Below the pieces are notes generated by a model, which was not told the DNA's origin, did no database searches, and saw only the letters and a program-made list of their open reading frames with translations. A DNA stretch of 64,000 bases from CAZWEZ01 sp964632795 (GTDB lineage: Bacteria; Pseudomonadota; Alphaproteobacteria; Rhodospirillales; 2-02-FULL-58-16), in contig CAZWEZ010000001.1 in assembly GCA_964632795.1 (NCBI GenBank), positions 62,001 through 126,000 of the forward strand, in the 5' to 3' direction. This document shows, piece by piece, positions 49,451-59,417 of this stretch. The first letter of the stretch is position 1, and each line of letters starts with the position of its first letter. Both the position numbers and the translations under genes were made by a program.

Positions 49451-51616
49451 ATGAGCAACCCTTCGACCCGCTCCTGGCTCCGCTCTTTCATGGAGCCGTT
49501 GATGCCCATTTTCCGCGAGGTGATGGCGATGTCCGCCTTCGTCAATCTTCTGGCGTTGGCGGTTCCCGTGTTCACCCTTCAGGTCTATGACCGGGTGATC
49601 GGCAGCGCCTCCATCAGCACCTTGAGGGGCTTCATCATCGGCATGGTGATGGTGGTGGTGTTCGATTACGTGTTGCGCATGGCGCGCTCGCGGGTCTTGC
49701 AGACGGTGGCGCTCAGGGTCGACGTCATGGTCGGCCGCCGGCTCTTCGAAAAGGTGATGGCGTTGCCGTTGCAGACCCTGGAGAGCTACGACGGCGCCCA
49801 CTGGACGGGCCTGTTCCGCGATGTCGACACGGTCCGCAACACCCTTTCGGGGGCCTCGGCCGTGCTGGTCGCGGATCTGCCGTTCGCCGTCTTCTTCCTC
49901 GGCCTGATATTCGTCATCGCCACGCCCATCGCCTGGGTCCTGCTGATCATCGTTCCGGTGTTCATGTTCGTCGCCTGGCGTTCGGGCAAGGTGATGTCCG
50001 GCGCCAACAAGGAGGAGCGCAAGACCTCCTCCAGCCGCGACGCCATGATCGCCGAGATGATCGCCGGGCGGACCACCATCAAGGCCCTGGCGCTGGACGG
50101 TGCGATGCGCCCGATATGGGAGGAGAAGCACGCCGACAACATCGAACGCTCGATCGTCCGGGGCAGCAAGGCCGACAGCTATACCAACCTGGGCGCCTCG
50201 CTGACCATGACGACGACGATCTGCATGACCACGATCGGGGCGCTGGCGATCATCGACGGGACCATGACCATCGGCGCCCTCATCGCCACCAACATGCTGA
50301 GCGGAAGGCTGCTCGGCCCCCTCAACCAGTTGGTCGGCCAGTGGCGCGTCTTCACCGGTTTCATGCAGGCCACCGAACGGCTCGGCGCCGTCTTCACCGC
50401 TCCCTCCGAACGCCAGGAAAGCGCGGTCACGCTGGGCCGCCCCAACGGCGAAATCACCCTCGAGAACGTCACCTTTTCCTACACCGAAGAGGGTTCGCCG
50501 GTGGTCAACGGGGTTCAACTGGTGATCAAGGCCGGCGGCCTGCACGCCCTGGTCGGACGCAACGGCAGCGGCAAGACCACCTTGCTCAAGCTGACCCAGG
50601 GTCTCTACAAGCCGAACTTCGGGCGGGTCCTCATCGACGGCGCCGACATCAGCCAGTTCACCCGCACCGAACTGGCCGGCTGGTTCGGTTACGTTCCCCA
50701 GGAGTGCGTGCTGTTCGCCGGCACCGTGCGCGACAACATCGTCCACCGCATTCCCGACGCCACCGACGACGAGGTCCTCAAGGCGGCCACCGAGTCCGGT
50801 GTCCACAAGTTCATCATCGACATGCCCGACGGCTACGCCACCGAAATCGGCGAGGCCGGCAGCCGGCTGTCGGGCGGCCAGCGCCAACGCATCGCCATCG
50901 CCCGGGCGTTGATCGGCGACCCGCCGGTGCTGCTGCTGGACGAACCGTCGAGCAGCCTCGACCGCCAGGCCGAACAGGAACTCCGCCAGACCCTGGTCGA
51001 GATCGGCCGCGACCGCACCGTCATCCTGGTCACCCACAGCCCGATCCTGCTGGCGGCCTGCAACAACCTGGTCGCCCTCGACAAGGGGAAGGTGGCGCTG
51101 GCCGGACCGGCCAAGGAGATCCTGCCGAGGCTGTTCGGGGCCAAGCCCAAATCCGCGGGCCCGCGGATGCCCCAGGAAGGCCGCCGGCCGCCGCGCCCGG
51201 CACCGCCTCCGTCACGGGGTCCTGCCCAGCCGGAGGCCGCCGCCACCCCCCTGGCCAAGCCGGCCATCCAGGTCCTCGACCTCGAGGAGCCCAAGCCCGG
51301 GGCGCAACCGGAGATTCGAACCACGACACCTGCCAAGCCCCAGCCCCGGCCAGAGGCCCCGGCCCAGCCGGCCATCGACGCCCCGGCTGCGGCCAATCCA
51401 CAACCCCAACCCAATGCCCAGGCTCCCACGGTGAGGCGAATCCCGGTGGCGTCCGCCCCCCAGCCCCGACCTCGACCTCAACCCCAAACCCCGCCTCCCC
51501 CGGCGGCCCGGCCCGCCGCCAAGGCCAAGCCACCGGCCCGACCCAGGGCCACGGCCAAGCTCAAGGTGCGGCGGCCGATCCCGAAACCGGAACCCGGGCC
51601 CGGGCGGCAATCGTGA
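49451..51616 (+). CDS. Type I secretion ABC transporter with proline-rich tail
   Basis: A 721-residue permease-ATPase of the HlyB/PrtD class without an N-terminal peptidase. The membrane domain (about residues 20-300) starts with FREVMAMSAFVNLLALAVPV. The ATPase has GRNGSGKTTLLKL (Walker A), YVPQECVLF (Q-loop), LSGGQRQRIAIARAL (signature), VLLLDEPSSSLD (Walker B) and the H-loop VTHS. The last 150 residues are Pro/Ala-rich with basic blocks, unusual for this class. The HlyD-type partner is encoded 15 bases later. No RTX-type substrate or outer-membrane channel gene is seen nearby, so the cargo is unknown. Confidence 0.92.
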   Translation: MSNPSTRSWLRSFMEPLMPIFREVMAMSAFVNLLALAVPVFTLQVYDRVIGSASISTLRGFIIGMVMVVVFDYVLRMARSRVLQTVALRVDVMVGRRLFEKVMALPLQTLESYDGAHWTGLFRDVDTVRNTLSGASAVLVADLPFAVFFLGLIFVIATPIAWVLLIIVPVFMFVAWRSGKVMSGANKEERKTSSSRDAMIAEMIAGRTTIKALALDGAMRPIWEEKHADNIERSIVRGSKADSYTNLGASLTMTTTICMTTIGALAIIDGTMTIGALIATNMLSGRLLGPLNQLVGQWRVFTGFMQATERLGAVFTAPSERQESAVTLGRPNGEITLENVTFSYTEEGSPVVNGVQLVIKAGGLHALVGRNGSGKTTLLKLTQGLYKPNFGRVLIDGADISQFTRTELAGWFGYVPQECVLFAGTVRDNIVHRIPDATDDEVLKAATESGVHKFIIDMPDGYATEIGEAGSRLSGGQRQRIAIARALIGDPPVLLLDEPSSSLDRQAEQELRQTLVEIGRDRTVILVTHSPILLAACNNLVALDKGKVALAGPAKEILPRLFGAKPKSAGPRMPQEGRRPPRPAPPPSRGPAQPEAAATPLAKPAIQVLDLEEPKPGAQPEIRTTTPAKPQPRPEAPAQPAIDAPAAANPQPQPNAQAPTVRRIPVASAPQPRPRPQPQTPPPPAARPAAKAKPPARPRATAKLKVRRPIPKPEPGPGRQS

Positions 51617-51631
51617 GCGGGGAACCATGAC

Positions 51632-52924
51632 ATGATGACCCGGCTTGACGCGCTTCTCAAACATCATCCGCTGCCTTCCTGGCGGCCGGTGGCGTGGCCG
51701 GTGATGCTGATGCTGGGAGCATCGATCCTGTGGGCCAACTTCGCCGAGCTGGACGAGAGGGCGGTCGCCACCGGCGAGGTGGTTCCCCTGGGAAAGGTCA
51801 AGGTCATCCAGCACCTGGAAGGCGGCATCATCGAGGAAATCTTCGTCGCCGAGGGTGACGCGGTGAAAGCCGGAGAGACCCTGGTCCAACTGAACCTGGC
51901 CTCTTCCGGGGTCAACCGCGAGGAGCTGCAGGTCCGCCTGGACGGCCAGATCCTGGTGCGATCCAGGTTGGAGGCGGAGGCCAGCGGCAAGAAACTGGAG
52001 TTCCCCGAGGATGTGGCCAAACGGATGCTGGCCCAGGTCGGAGCCCAGGAACGCGCCTACAAGGCGCGCCTGAATTCGTTGAACTCCAACCTCGACGTCT
52101 TGGCCAAGCAGGTCCGCCAGCGGGAGCTCGAAGTCAAGGAGATCGAAGCCGGCGGCAAGGCCATCAAGAACAACCTGAAGCTGGCCCAGGAACGGCTCAG
52201 GTTGTCCGAACAGCTGCTGGCGGAGGGCCTGACCCCCAAGATCGAGCATTTGCAGCTCGAGGCCGAGGTCGAGAGCCTGGAGGGCGAGATGCGGAGCCTG
52301 GGCCCCTCCATCCGCCGCGCCCGCTCGGCGGTCGCCGAGGCGAGGAGCCGGATCAAGGAGGAGAAGACCCGTTTCCGCAGCGAATCACGCCAGGAACTGG
52401 TCAGTACCGAGCAGGCCATCGGCCGCATCACCGAGTTGCTCATCGAAGCCACCGAGCAGGGGGAACGCGCCGAGGTCAAGAGCCCCATCGATGGGGTGGT
52501 GAAGAACATGCGCTACAACACCATCGGCGGCGTGGTGCGGCCCGGCGAACCGATCATGGAGATCGTGCCGACCGGTGGCAAGCTGGTGATCGAGGTCAAG
52601 CTGAACCCCGTCGACCGTGCCCACGTCGAGCCCGGCCAATCGGTTCTGGTCAAGTTGTCGGCCTATGACTACGCCCGCTACGGCGGTCTCGACGGCAAGG
52701 TATCCATGGTCGCGCCGGACTCCAGCACCGACGAGGACGGCTCCCCCTATTTCCAGGTCATTGTCCAGACGGAGAAGACCTATCTCGGCGAAGTGGAAGG
52801 AGACCTGCCGATCATGCCGGGGATGCAGGCCACCGTCGATGTCCATACGGGCAAGAAAACGGTCATGGACTACCTGATCAAGCCGGTCCTCAAGCTCCGC
52901 CATGAGGCCTTCAGGGAGCGTTGA
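51632..52924 (+). CDS. HlyD-family type I secretion membrane fusion protein
   Basis: A 430-residue periplasmic adaptor. It has one N-terminal membrane helix (about residues 20-37), a lipoyl-like hairpin (IQHLEGGIIEEIFVAEGDAV, the HlyD signature region), a long coiled-coil section (about 75-275) and a C-terminal beta domain (IVPTGGKLVIEVKLNP, YDYARYGGLDGKV). It would connect the ABC transporter to an outer-membrane TolC-type pore not encoded in this window. Its gene starts 15 bases after the ABC gene. The pattern fits LapC/PrtE-like adaptors. Confidence 0.94.
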   Translation: MMTRLDALLKHHPLPSWRPVAWPVMLMLGASILWANFAELDERAVATGEVVPLGKVKVIQHLEGGIIEEIFVAEGDAVKAGETLVQLNLASSGVNREELQVRLDGQILVRSRLEAEASGKKLEFPEDVAKRMLAQVGAQERAYKARLNSLNSNLDVLAKQVRQRELEVKEIEAGGKAIKNNLKLAQERLRLSEQLLAEGLTPKIEHLQLEAEVESLEGEMRSLGPSIRRARSAVAEARSRIKEEKTRFRSESRQELVSTEQAIGRITELLIEATEQGERAEVKSPIDGVVKNMRYNTIGGVVRPGEPIMEIVPTGGKLVIEVKLNPVDRAHVEPGQSVLVKLSAYDYARYGGLDGKVSMVAPDSSTDEDGSPYFQVIVQTEKTYLGEVEGDLPIMPGMQATVDVHTGKKTVMDYLIKPVLKLRHEAFRER

Positions 52925-53106
52925 GCGATGCCGTAACATCGCCGGTAACGGCGGGATTTCTCCAGAGGGTTAATATTTTTTCAAGTTTTATGTATAAGCT
53001 TACGATTCTCTTGTTGTTATTATTGTCCGCCCCTGGGTGATATTCAGGCTTCGAGAGGCATTATGTAGGGCGCCGATCGAAGGGGCACAATAAAGGGTCA
53101 CGGGGT

Positions 53107-53901
53107 ATGTCTTACGCAACCATTCTGGGCGTCTTGTTCGCATTCGGATTGTTCTTCGGGTCCATTCTCTTGGCCACCAACGATTTTTTGATTTTCGTCA
53201 GCTTCCCGAGCTTCCTCATGGTCTTCGGCGGCACCCTGGCATCCAGCTTCATCGCCTACGAGCCGCGCTACGTGATTATGTCCTTGAAGCTGATCTTACG
53301 GATCATGGTTTCGCCCAAGATCGGCCGCGGCGTGCTGAAGGCCGAGGTCGGACGGATCATCAAGTGGGCCTACACGGTCCAGAAGAACGGCATCCCGGCC
53401 CTCGAATCGGAAGCCAAGAAGGCGGTCAAGGGCGACCGTTTCCTGGGCTTCGGCGTCGATATGGTGATCAGCGGCTATACCGGCGAGGAAGTCCGCGAGA
53501 TCCTGAGCACCACCATCGAAACCACCTTCGGGCGCAACACGGTGCAGGTGAACATCCTGAAGGCGATGGGGGGGGCGGCCCCCGCCTTCGGCATGATCGG
53601 CACCCTGGTCGGCCTGGTGGTCATGCTCAACAGCATGGGTGGAGACCCCGCGCAACTGGGAGCGGGCCTGGCGATAGCCCTGATCACCACCCTTTACGGG
53701 GTGTTCTTCGCGCGCCTGGTATTCATCCCCGCCGCCACCAAGATCGAGCAACGCGAACAGATCCTCCGTTTCCGCAACTATCTTGTCGCCGAAGGCCTGT
53801 GCCTGCTGGCCGACCGCAAGAGCCCGCGCTTCATCCAGGACAAGATGAACAGCTACCTGGATCCGGCGATCCACTTCAACATCGACAAGATGAAGAAGTG
53901 A
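53107..53901 (+). CDS. MotA/PomA-type flagellar motor stator protein
   Basis: A 264-residue membrane protein with four helices and a large cytoplasmic loop, in the PomA/MotA group: GVLFAFGLFFGSILLATND at the N-terminus, a FGGTLASSFIAY second helix and a MGGAAPAFGMIGTLVGLVVML third helix near residue 155, with GLAIALITTLYGVFFARLVFIP as the fourth. With MotB it forms the ion channel that drives the flagellum. About 180 AT-rich bases precede it and may hold its promoter. No other flagellar genes are in the window, so it may also be an auxiliary stator pair. Confidence 0.92.
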   Translation: MSYATILGVLFAFGLFFGSILLATNDFLIFVSFPSFLMVFGGTLASSFIAYEPRYVIMSLKLILRIMVSPKIGRGVLKAEVGRIIKWAYTVQKNGIPALESEAKKAVKGDRFLGFGVDMVISGYTGEEVREILSTTIETTFGRNTVQVNILKAMGGAAPAFGMIGTLVGLVVMLNSMGGDPAQLGAGLAIALITTLYGVFFARLVFIPAATKIEQREQILRFRNYLVAEGLCLLADRKSPRFIQDKMNSYLDPAIHFNIDKMKK

Positions 53902-53908
53902 CACCGCC

Positions 53909-54676
53909 ATGGCGATACCCAAAGAGACAGCGCCGGTAGAGGAAAAAGAAGACTGGCTGACCACCTACGCCGACGCCATCACCCTGCTGATGGCCTTCTT
54001 CGTGATGTTGTTGAACTTTTCCAAGATCGACATCCCGGCCTTCGAGGAGGCGGCCGCCGGCATCGCCAACGAGATCGGCATGGGACCGAAAGAAGTCAGC
54101 CCCATCTCCCTGATGGTGCTCGACCTTCAGGACATGGTCTACAACATGCAGGCCGACGAGGCGGTCGAAGTGGAGAAGGACGACAAGGGCGTGGTCATCG
54201 AGTTGGCCAGTTCCGCGTTCTACAAGCCCGGCTCGGCGGAAATCCGCGACGAAGCCATCCCGGTCCTGGATCAGATCGCCGAGATGCTCACCCAGCCCCG
54301 CTACCGGACCTACATGATAGAGATCGAGGGACACACCGACGACGACCCCATCCACACCGCCCTGTATCCGTCGAACTGGGAGCTTTCGGCCGGCCGGGCG
54401 ACGCGCGTGGTGCGACACTTCATCGAAAGGGGGATGGATTACACCCGTCTCAAGGCGTCTGGTTTCGCCGAGACCAGGCCCAAAGTCCCCAACCGGGACG
54501 AACAGGGCGCCCCGATCCCCGAAAACCAGTCGGAAAACCGCCGGGTGATAGTCCGCGTCTACCCGATGTCATTGGATCAAAGGGCGCAATTCCAACGCCG
54601 CATCGAGATCGTCGACCTGGAGAATGAAATCCAACTCCAGGACGCCCCCCAACAGCCGCAACCCGAAAACCAGTAG
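53909..54676 (+). CDS. MotB-type flagellar motor stator protein
   Basis: A 255-residue protein with a single membrane helix containing the key Asp (WLTTYADAITLLMAFFVML; Asp22) and a C-terminal OmpA-like peptidoglycan-binding domain (IEIEGHTDDDPI near residue 135, then NWELSAGRATRVVRHFIERG). It anchors the MotA channel to the cell wall. It is read seven bases after motA. A Pro/Gln-rich tail follows the OmpA domain. Confidence 0.93.
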   Translation: MAIPKETAPVEEKEDWLTTYADAITLLMAFFVMLLNFSKIDIPAFEEAAAGIANEIGMGPKEVSPISLMVLDLQDMVYNMQADEAVEVEKDDKGVVIELASSAFYKPGSAEIRDEAIPVLDQIAEMLTQPRYRTYMIEIEGHTDDDPIHTALYPSNWELSAGRATRVVRHFIERGMDYTRLKASGFAETRPKVPNRDEQGAPIPENQSENRRVIVRVYPMSLDQRAQFQRRIEIVDLENEIQLQDAPQQPQPENQ

Positions 54677-54777
54677 GCCCCATTTCCCGTTCAGGCCCCG
54701 AAGGGTGCGGCCGGCGGATCGGGTCCAAGACCGCCGCCGGCTTCAACCGCCTCGCCACGGCCGCCGGACCCCGGTTC

Positions 54778-55605
<828 letters not shown>

Positions 55606-55690
55606 CTGCCTCGCTTCCCTTCCAATCCGGATTCGGATGGGCGGTTCCCTTATTATCCTATATGCGCCCCGCGCACCACAGTGACAACCG

Positions 55691-56419
55691 TCACACCTCG
55701 GCTACCGTTATCCGGGAGCCGACCCGCAGTCCCAGATCGGTGTCCGCCCGCCCCCGGTTGACGGCGATTTCGACCAGCCCGTTGGCGTTTTCATACCAGA
55801 ACGCGCTCCCCGGTGGAACGTCGGAAAAGGTCGTCACCCGTTCGAACCGCCGGCCGCCGGCCATCAGCCCGGCCCCGGCCGGCATCGCCGCGGCGCGGGT
55901 TCCCGTCATCGCGTTGCCGAAGCCGTCGATGTAGACGACCCGTGACAGCTCGTCGGGCCACTCCCGGCGGCGGATGTCCTCGAGCGGCCGTTGGTCGCCT
56001 TGGGGAGATTCGCCCAGGGAGAGGCGGGCCGCCACCGGGGCCAGCAGGTCGCGGCCGTGGAAGGTCGCCGAGATGGTCTCGGGCCGCCAGGCGATCTCCC
56101 ACCACCGGGGCTCGTCGGGGGAACGCCGCACGACGAGTTCGAACAGGCCGTTGTCGGGTCCGACGTACCACCGCCCCCCGGCCCGCACCACACCCACCGC
56201 CCTGTCCCCGCCGACTCCGGGATCGACCACGCACAGGAAAACGGTTCCCGCCGGGAACTCGTCGACATAGGCCGCCAGCAGGTAGGCGGCGGCCTCGGGG
56301 TCGTGGGCCGGGGCGTCGGTGAACAGCTCGACGACCACCGCCCCGGGCGCCAGGCGATGGAGCACCGCCTTCATCTGTCCCACGTAGGGCAACCCGAAAT
56401 CGGTGAACAGGACAATCAC
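55691..56419 (-). CDS. SAM hydroxide adenosyltransferase (DUF62 family)
   Basis: A 242-residue protein of the SAM-dependent hydroxide adenosyltransferase family, relatives of fluorinase and chlorinase. The N-terminal IVLFTDFGLPYVGQMKAVL has the conserved Asp, VVDPGVGGDRAV is the central motif and WYVGPDNGLFELV the next. Most bacterial members hydrolyse SAM to adenosine and methionine; the 21-residue loop of true fluorinases is not evident. It is read 10 bases after the acylphosphatase gene. The physiological role is unknown. Confidence 0.9.
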   Translation of the reverse strand: MIVLFTDFGLPYVGQMKAVLHRLAPGAVVVELFTDAPAHDPEAAAYLLAAYVDEFPAGTVFLCVVDPGVGGDRAVGVVRAGGRWYVGPDNGLFELVVRRSPDEPRWWEIAWRPETISATFHGRDLLAPVAARLSLGESPQGDQRPLEDIRRREWPDELSRVVYIDGFGNAMTGTRAAAMPAGAGLMAGGRRFERVTTFSDVPPGSAFWYENANGLVEIAVNRGRADTDLGLRVGSRITVAEV

Positions 56420-56429
56420 GACGTGGTTC

Positions 56430-56735
56430 TTAGACCATCGAAATCTGACGGAAACCGGTTTGCGGGCGTTCCTCGGAGGGACTGAAGGTGACCTCGGTGA
56501 CCAGGGCCGCCGGCGGTCCCTGCCGGCACGCTTCGAGCATCTCGTCGACCATCGCGCCGGGGCCGGAGAACAGCGCCTCGACGCTTCCGTCGCCGCGGTT
56601 GCGCACCCAACCGTTCAGTCCCCTCGCCGTCGCCTCGTGGACCGTCCAGTAGCGGAACGCCACGCCCTGGACGCGGCCCTCGACGCGAACGCGGACGGCC
56701 TTGTCTCCTCTTTCGTCTGTCATACCAAGGTTCAT
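56430..56735 (-). CDS. acyP: Acylphosphatase
   Basis: A protein of about 101 residues with the acylphosphatase fold: VRVEGRVQGVAFRYWTVHEA holds the catalytic Arg, and GLNGWVRNRGDGSVEA the catalytic Asn. It hydrolyses carboxyl-phosphate bonds. The start at 56735 overlaps the carboxylase stop (ATGA); a second ATG at 56723 gives 97 residues and is equally close to family length. It is probably translated together with the carboxylase alpha subunit. Confidence 0.93.
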   Translation of the reverse strand: MNLGMTDERGDKAVRVRVEGRVQGVAFRYWTVHEATARGLNGWVRNRGDGSVEALFSGPGAMVDEMLEACRQGPPAALVTEVTFSPSEERPQTGFRQISMV

Positions 56736-58717
56736 TCGAACTCCAGGATTATCTGATCGACCGCCAGGCCGTCGCCGGGACTGGCGTGGACGGTGGCGAC
56801 CACCCCGTCGTGCGCGGCGCGCAACACGTTCTCCATCTTCATCGCCTCGACCACCGCCAGTTCCTGGCCGGCCTTGACCTGCTGGCCCGCCTCGACGGCG
56901 ACCGAGGTCAGCAGTCCCGGCATCGGCGATTGCAGGAACCTGGAGGTGTCCGCCGCCTCCTTGAGAGGCATCAGGGCGTGGAGTTCCGCCACCCGGGGGC
57001 TGAGGACCATGATGTCGGCCTGGCGGCCGCCGTGGTTGAGGCGGTAGCCGACCGTCAACCGGTCGATCTGGATGCACACCCCGACGCCGTCGGCCTCGGC
57101 CCGGAAAAAGGGGTCGAACGGCTTCCAGCCGGTGCTCAGTCGGCAGGTCCTGCCGTCGACGGTGGTCTCGAAACCGCCATCCACGGGCGTTACGCCGACC
57201 GGGTGGTAGGCGCCCCCGAGCACGGCCACCCAATCGCCCTCGGGCCGCCGCTCGCGGCCCGGAAGCCGGCCGCTGATCCCGGCCGCGCGTTCCTCTTCAA
57301 CGTAGTGGACGACGACGGCGGCGGCGATCAACAGCGTCGGGTCGCCGTCCGCCGTCGTCGGATCGAAACCGTCACCGTATTCCTCGGCGATGAAGTCGGT
57401 GGTCAGCCGCCCCTCGGCGAACCGGGGGTGCCCCATGACCGCGGCCAGGAAGCCGATATTGTTGGGCACGCCGCGGATCAGGTAGGCGTCGAGCGCGGCG
57501 CGCATCCGCCCGATGGCCTCGCCGCGGTCGGCGCCGTAGGTGATCAGCTTGGCGATCAGCGGATCGTAGTGGACCGAGACCTCGCCGCCCTCATAGACCC
57601 CGGTATCGACCCGGACGTTGCCGCCGTCCACCTCGGGCGCCCGGTACCGGGTCAACCGTCCGACCGCGGGCAGGAAGCCGCGGTGCGGGTCCTCGGCGTA
57701 AATCCGGGTCTCGATCGCCCACCCCTCGAGCCTGACGTCGGACTGCGCGATCGGCAGTTTCTCGCCGGCGGCGACGCGGATCATCAACTCGACCAGGTCG
57801 AGCCCGGTGATGTATTCGGTGACCGGATGCTCCACCTGCAACCGGGTGTTCATCTCCAGGAAATAGAAGTCGCGGTGGGCATCGACGATGAACTCGACGG
57901 TGCCGGCCGAGACGTAGTCCACCGCCCGCGCCAGTTGCAGCGCCTGTTCGCCCATCGCCCGGCGGCTGTCGGCGTCGATGAACGGCGAGGGCGCCTCCTC
58001 GACCACCTTCTGGTGACGGCGCTGGATCGAGCATTCGCGCTCGTGCAGGTAGATGCCGTTGCCGTGGCCGTCGAATAGCACCTGGATCTCGATGTGGCGG
58101 GGCTGTTCGATGAACTTCTCGATCAGGATGCGGTCGTCGCCGAAGCTGGACTTGGCCTCGCGCTTGGCCGCCGCGAAGCCCTCGCGGACCTCGTCGTCGG
58201 AGGCGGCGATACGCATCCCCTTGCCGCCGCCCCCGGCCGAGGCCTTGACCATCACCGGATAGCCGATGCCCGAGGCGATCCCCACCGCCTGGGCGGCGTT
58301 CTTGATCGCCTCTGGATGGCCGGGGATGGTGTAGACCCCGGCCTTCAAGGCCAGTTTCTTGGACTGGATCTTGTCGCCCATGGCGGTGAGGGCGCCGGCC
58401 GGCGGGCCGATGAAGGCCACCCCCGCCCCGGCCAGGGCGTCGACGAAGGCGGCGTTCTCGGCCAGGAACCCGTAGCCGGGATGGACCGCCTCGGCGCCGG
58501 TTTCCGCGACCGCCCCGAGGATGTTGTCGATCGCCAGGTAGCTGTCGGCCGACGGCGGCGGACCGATGCACACCGCCTCGTCGGCCATCCGGACATGCAG
58601 CGCGTCGCGGTCGGCCTCGGAATAGACGGCGACGGTGGCGATGCCCATGCGGCGCGCCGTGCGGATCACCCGGCACGCGATCTCGCCCCGGTTGGCGATC
58701 AGAATCTTGTTGAACAT
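56732..58717 (-). CDS. Acyl-CoA (propionyl/acetyl) carboxylase alpha subunit
   Basis: A 661-residue biotin carboxylase plus biotin carrier. It starts MFNKILIANRGEIACRVIRT. The ATP-grasp domain has VKASAGGGGKGMRI and EKFIEQPRHIEIQVL; the C-terminal carrier ends with the biotin lysine in VEAMKMENVL. The length fits propionyl-CoA carboxylase PccA. Its beta partner is at 59418-60950; between them, on the plus strand, is a toxin-antitoxin pair. It supports assimilation of propionyl-CoA, or acetyl-CoA carboxylation in some lineages. The start overlaps nothing and has AGGA upstream. Confidence 0.95.
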   Translation of the reverse strand: MFNKILIANRGEIACRVIRTARRMGIATVAVYSEADRDALHVRMADEAVCIGPPPSADSYLAIDNILGAVAETGAEAVHPGYGFLAENAAFVDALAGAGVAFIGPPAGALTAMGDKIQSKKLALKAGVYTIPGHPEAIKNAAQAVGIASGIGYPVMVKASAGGGGKGMRIAASDDEVREGFAAAKREAKSSFGDDRILIEKFIEQPRHIEIQVLFDGHGNGIYLHERECSIQRRHQKVVEEAPSPFIDADSRRAMGEQALQLARAVDYVSAGTVEFIVDAHRDFYFLEMNTRLQVEHPVTEYITGLDLVELMIRVAAGEKLPIAQSDVRLEGWAIETRIYAEDPHRGFLPAVGRLTRYRAPEVDGGNVRVDTGVYEGGEVSVHYDPLIAKLITYGADRGEAIGRMRAALDAYLIRGVPNNIGFLAAVMGHPRFAEGRLTTDFIAEEYGDGFDPTTADGDPTLLIAAAVVVHYVEEERAAGISGRLPGRERRPEGDWVAVLGGAYHPVGVTPVDGGFETTVDGRTCRLSTGWKPFDPFFRAEADGVGVCIQIDRLTVGYRLNHGGRQADIMVLSPRVAELHALMPLKEAADTSRFLQSPMPGLLTSVAVEAGQQVKAGQELAVVEAMKMENVLRAAHDGVVATVHASPGDGLAVDQIILEFE

Positions 58718-58782
58718 GTCCTGATCCGAACCCCCCTCGAACAAAGACCATTCTGGACTCGGCCCGTCAACCCCGGGCCTGC

Positions 58783-58810
58783 TTGACTTGCGGTCGTCAT
58801 TGTATACAAT
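58783..58810 (+). promoter_or_regulatory. Promoter with palindromic operator before the toxin-antitoxin pair
   Basis: A -35-like TTGACT (58783-58788) and a -10-like TACAAT (58805-58810) are 16 bases apart. TGTATACA (58801-58808), a perfect palindrome overlapping the -10, and a related TACATTG just after it are likely binding sites for the antitoxin, as expected for autoregulation. AGGAG is at 58826-58830, six bases before the ATG. Confidence 0.6.
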
Positions 58811-58836
58811 GAATACATTGCCGACAGGAGACTCCG

Positions 58837-59100
58837 ATGACCGATACCGTATCCCTGTCCTTCCGGGTTTCGACCGACAAGGCGCGAGACGTGGAGCGCC
58901 TGTCCGCGACCATGGACCGGCCGAAATCCTGGGTCCTGGAAAAGGCTCTGGACGCCTACCTGGAGACCCAGGCTTGGCAGGTGGCCCATATCGAGGAAGG
59001 CCTGGCCGAACTCCGCCAGGGGGGGTCCGTCCCCCACGAGGACGTCGCGGCCTGGCTCGCCGGCTGGGGCACCGATGGCGAAGGCGAAGCGCCCAGGTGA
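58837..59100 (+). CDS. Ribbon-helix-helix antitoxin (ParD/CopG-like)
   Basis: An 87-residue protein with an N-terminal ribbon-helix-helix domain: the strand VSLSFRVS followed by DKARDVERLSATMDRPKSWV and LEKALDAYLE. The C-terminal part (HIEEGLAELRQGGSVPHEDVAAWL) is the usual toxin-binding tail. It should neutralise the ParE-like toxin encoded next and repress its own promoter. Its stop overlaps the toxin start (GTGA). Confidence 0.9.
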   Translation: MTDTVSLSFRVSTDKARDVERLSATMDRPKSWVLEKALDAYLETQAWQVAHIEEGLAELRQGGSVPHEDVAAWLAGWGTDGEGEAPR

Positions 59101-59411
59101 ACATCCGCTGGTCGCACACCGCCGTCCGAGACCTCCAACGTCTGCGCGCCTACATCGCCGAACACGACCCGACAGCCGCCGCACGGGTCGCCAAGGCCAT
59201 CGTCGAAGGGATCGAGAACCTGCGCCGCTTCCCCGCCATGGGCCGTTCGGGTCGCGTTCCCCATACCCGCGAACTGGTGATCCCTGGAACGCCCTGCCTC
59301 GTCCCCTACACCGTCACCGGCAGGACCATCGAAATCATCGCGGTCCTGCACGCGGCCCGCCGGTGGCCGTCCGAGATCCCATTGACGTCCTTGGCCGGGG
59401 CGGGACCGTGA
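59097..59411 (+). CDS. ParE/RelE-family toxin
   Basis: A 104-residue toxin read from a GTG that overlaps the antitoxin stop. NIRWSHTAVRDLQRLRAYIAE is the family start; FPAMGRSGRVPHTRELVI and the final strand VTGRTIEIIAVLHAARRWP match ParE-like proteins, whose usual target is DNA gyrase. The pair lies between the two carboxylase subunit genes on the opposite strand, ending six bases before the beta subunit gene ends. Confidence 0.9.
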   Translation: MNIRWSHTAVRDLQRLRAYIAEHDPTAAARVAKAIVEGIENLRRFPAMGRSGRVPHTRELVIPGTPCLVPYTVTGRTIEIIAVLHAARRWPSEIPLTSLAGAGP

Positions 59412-59417
59412 GCGCCC

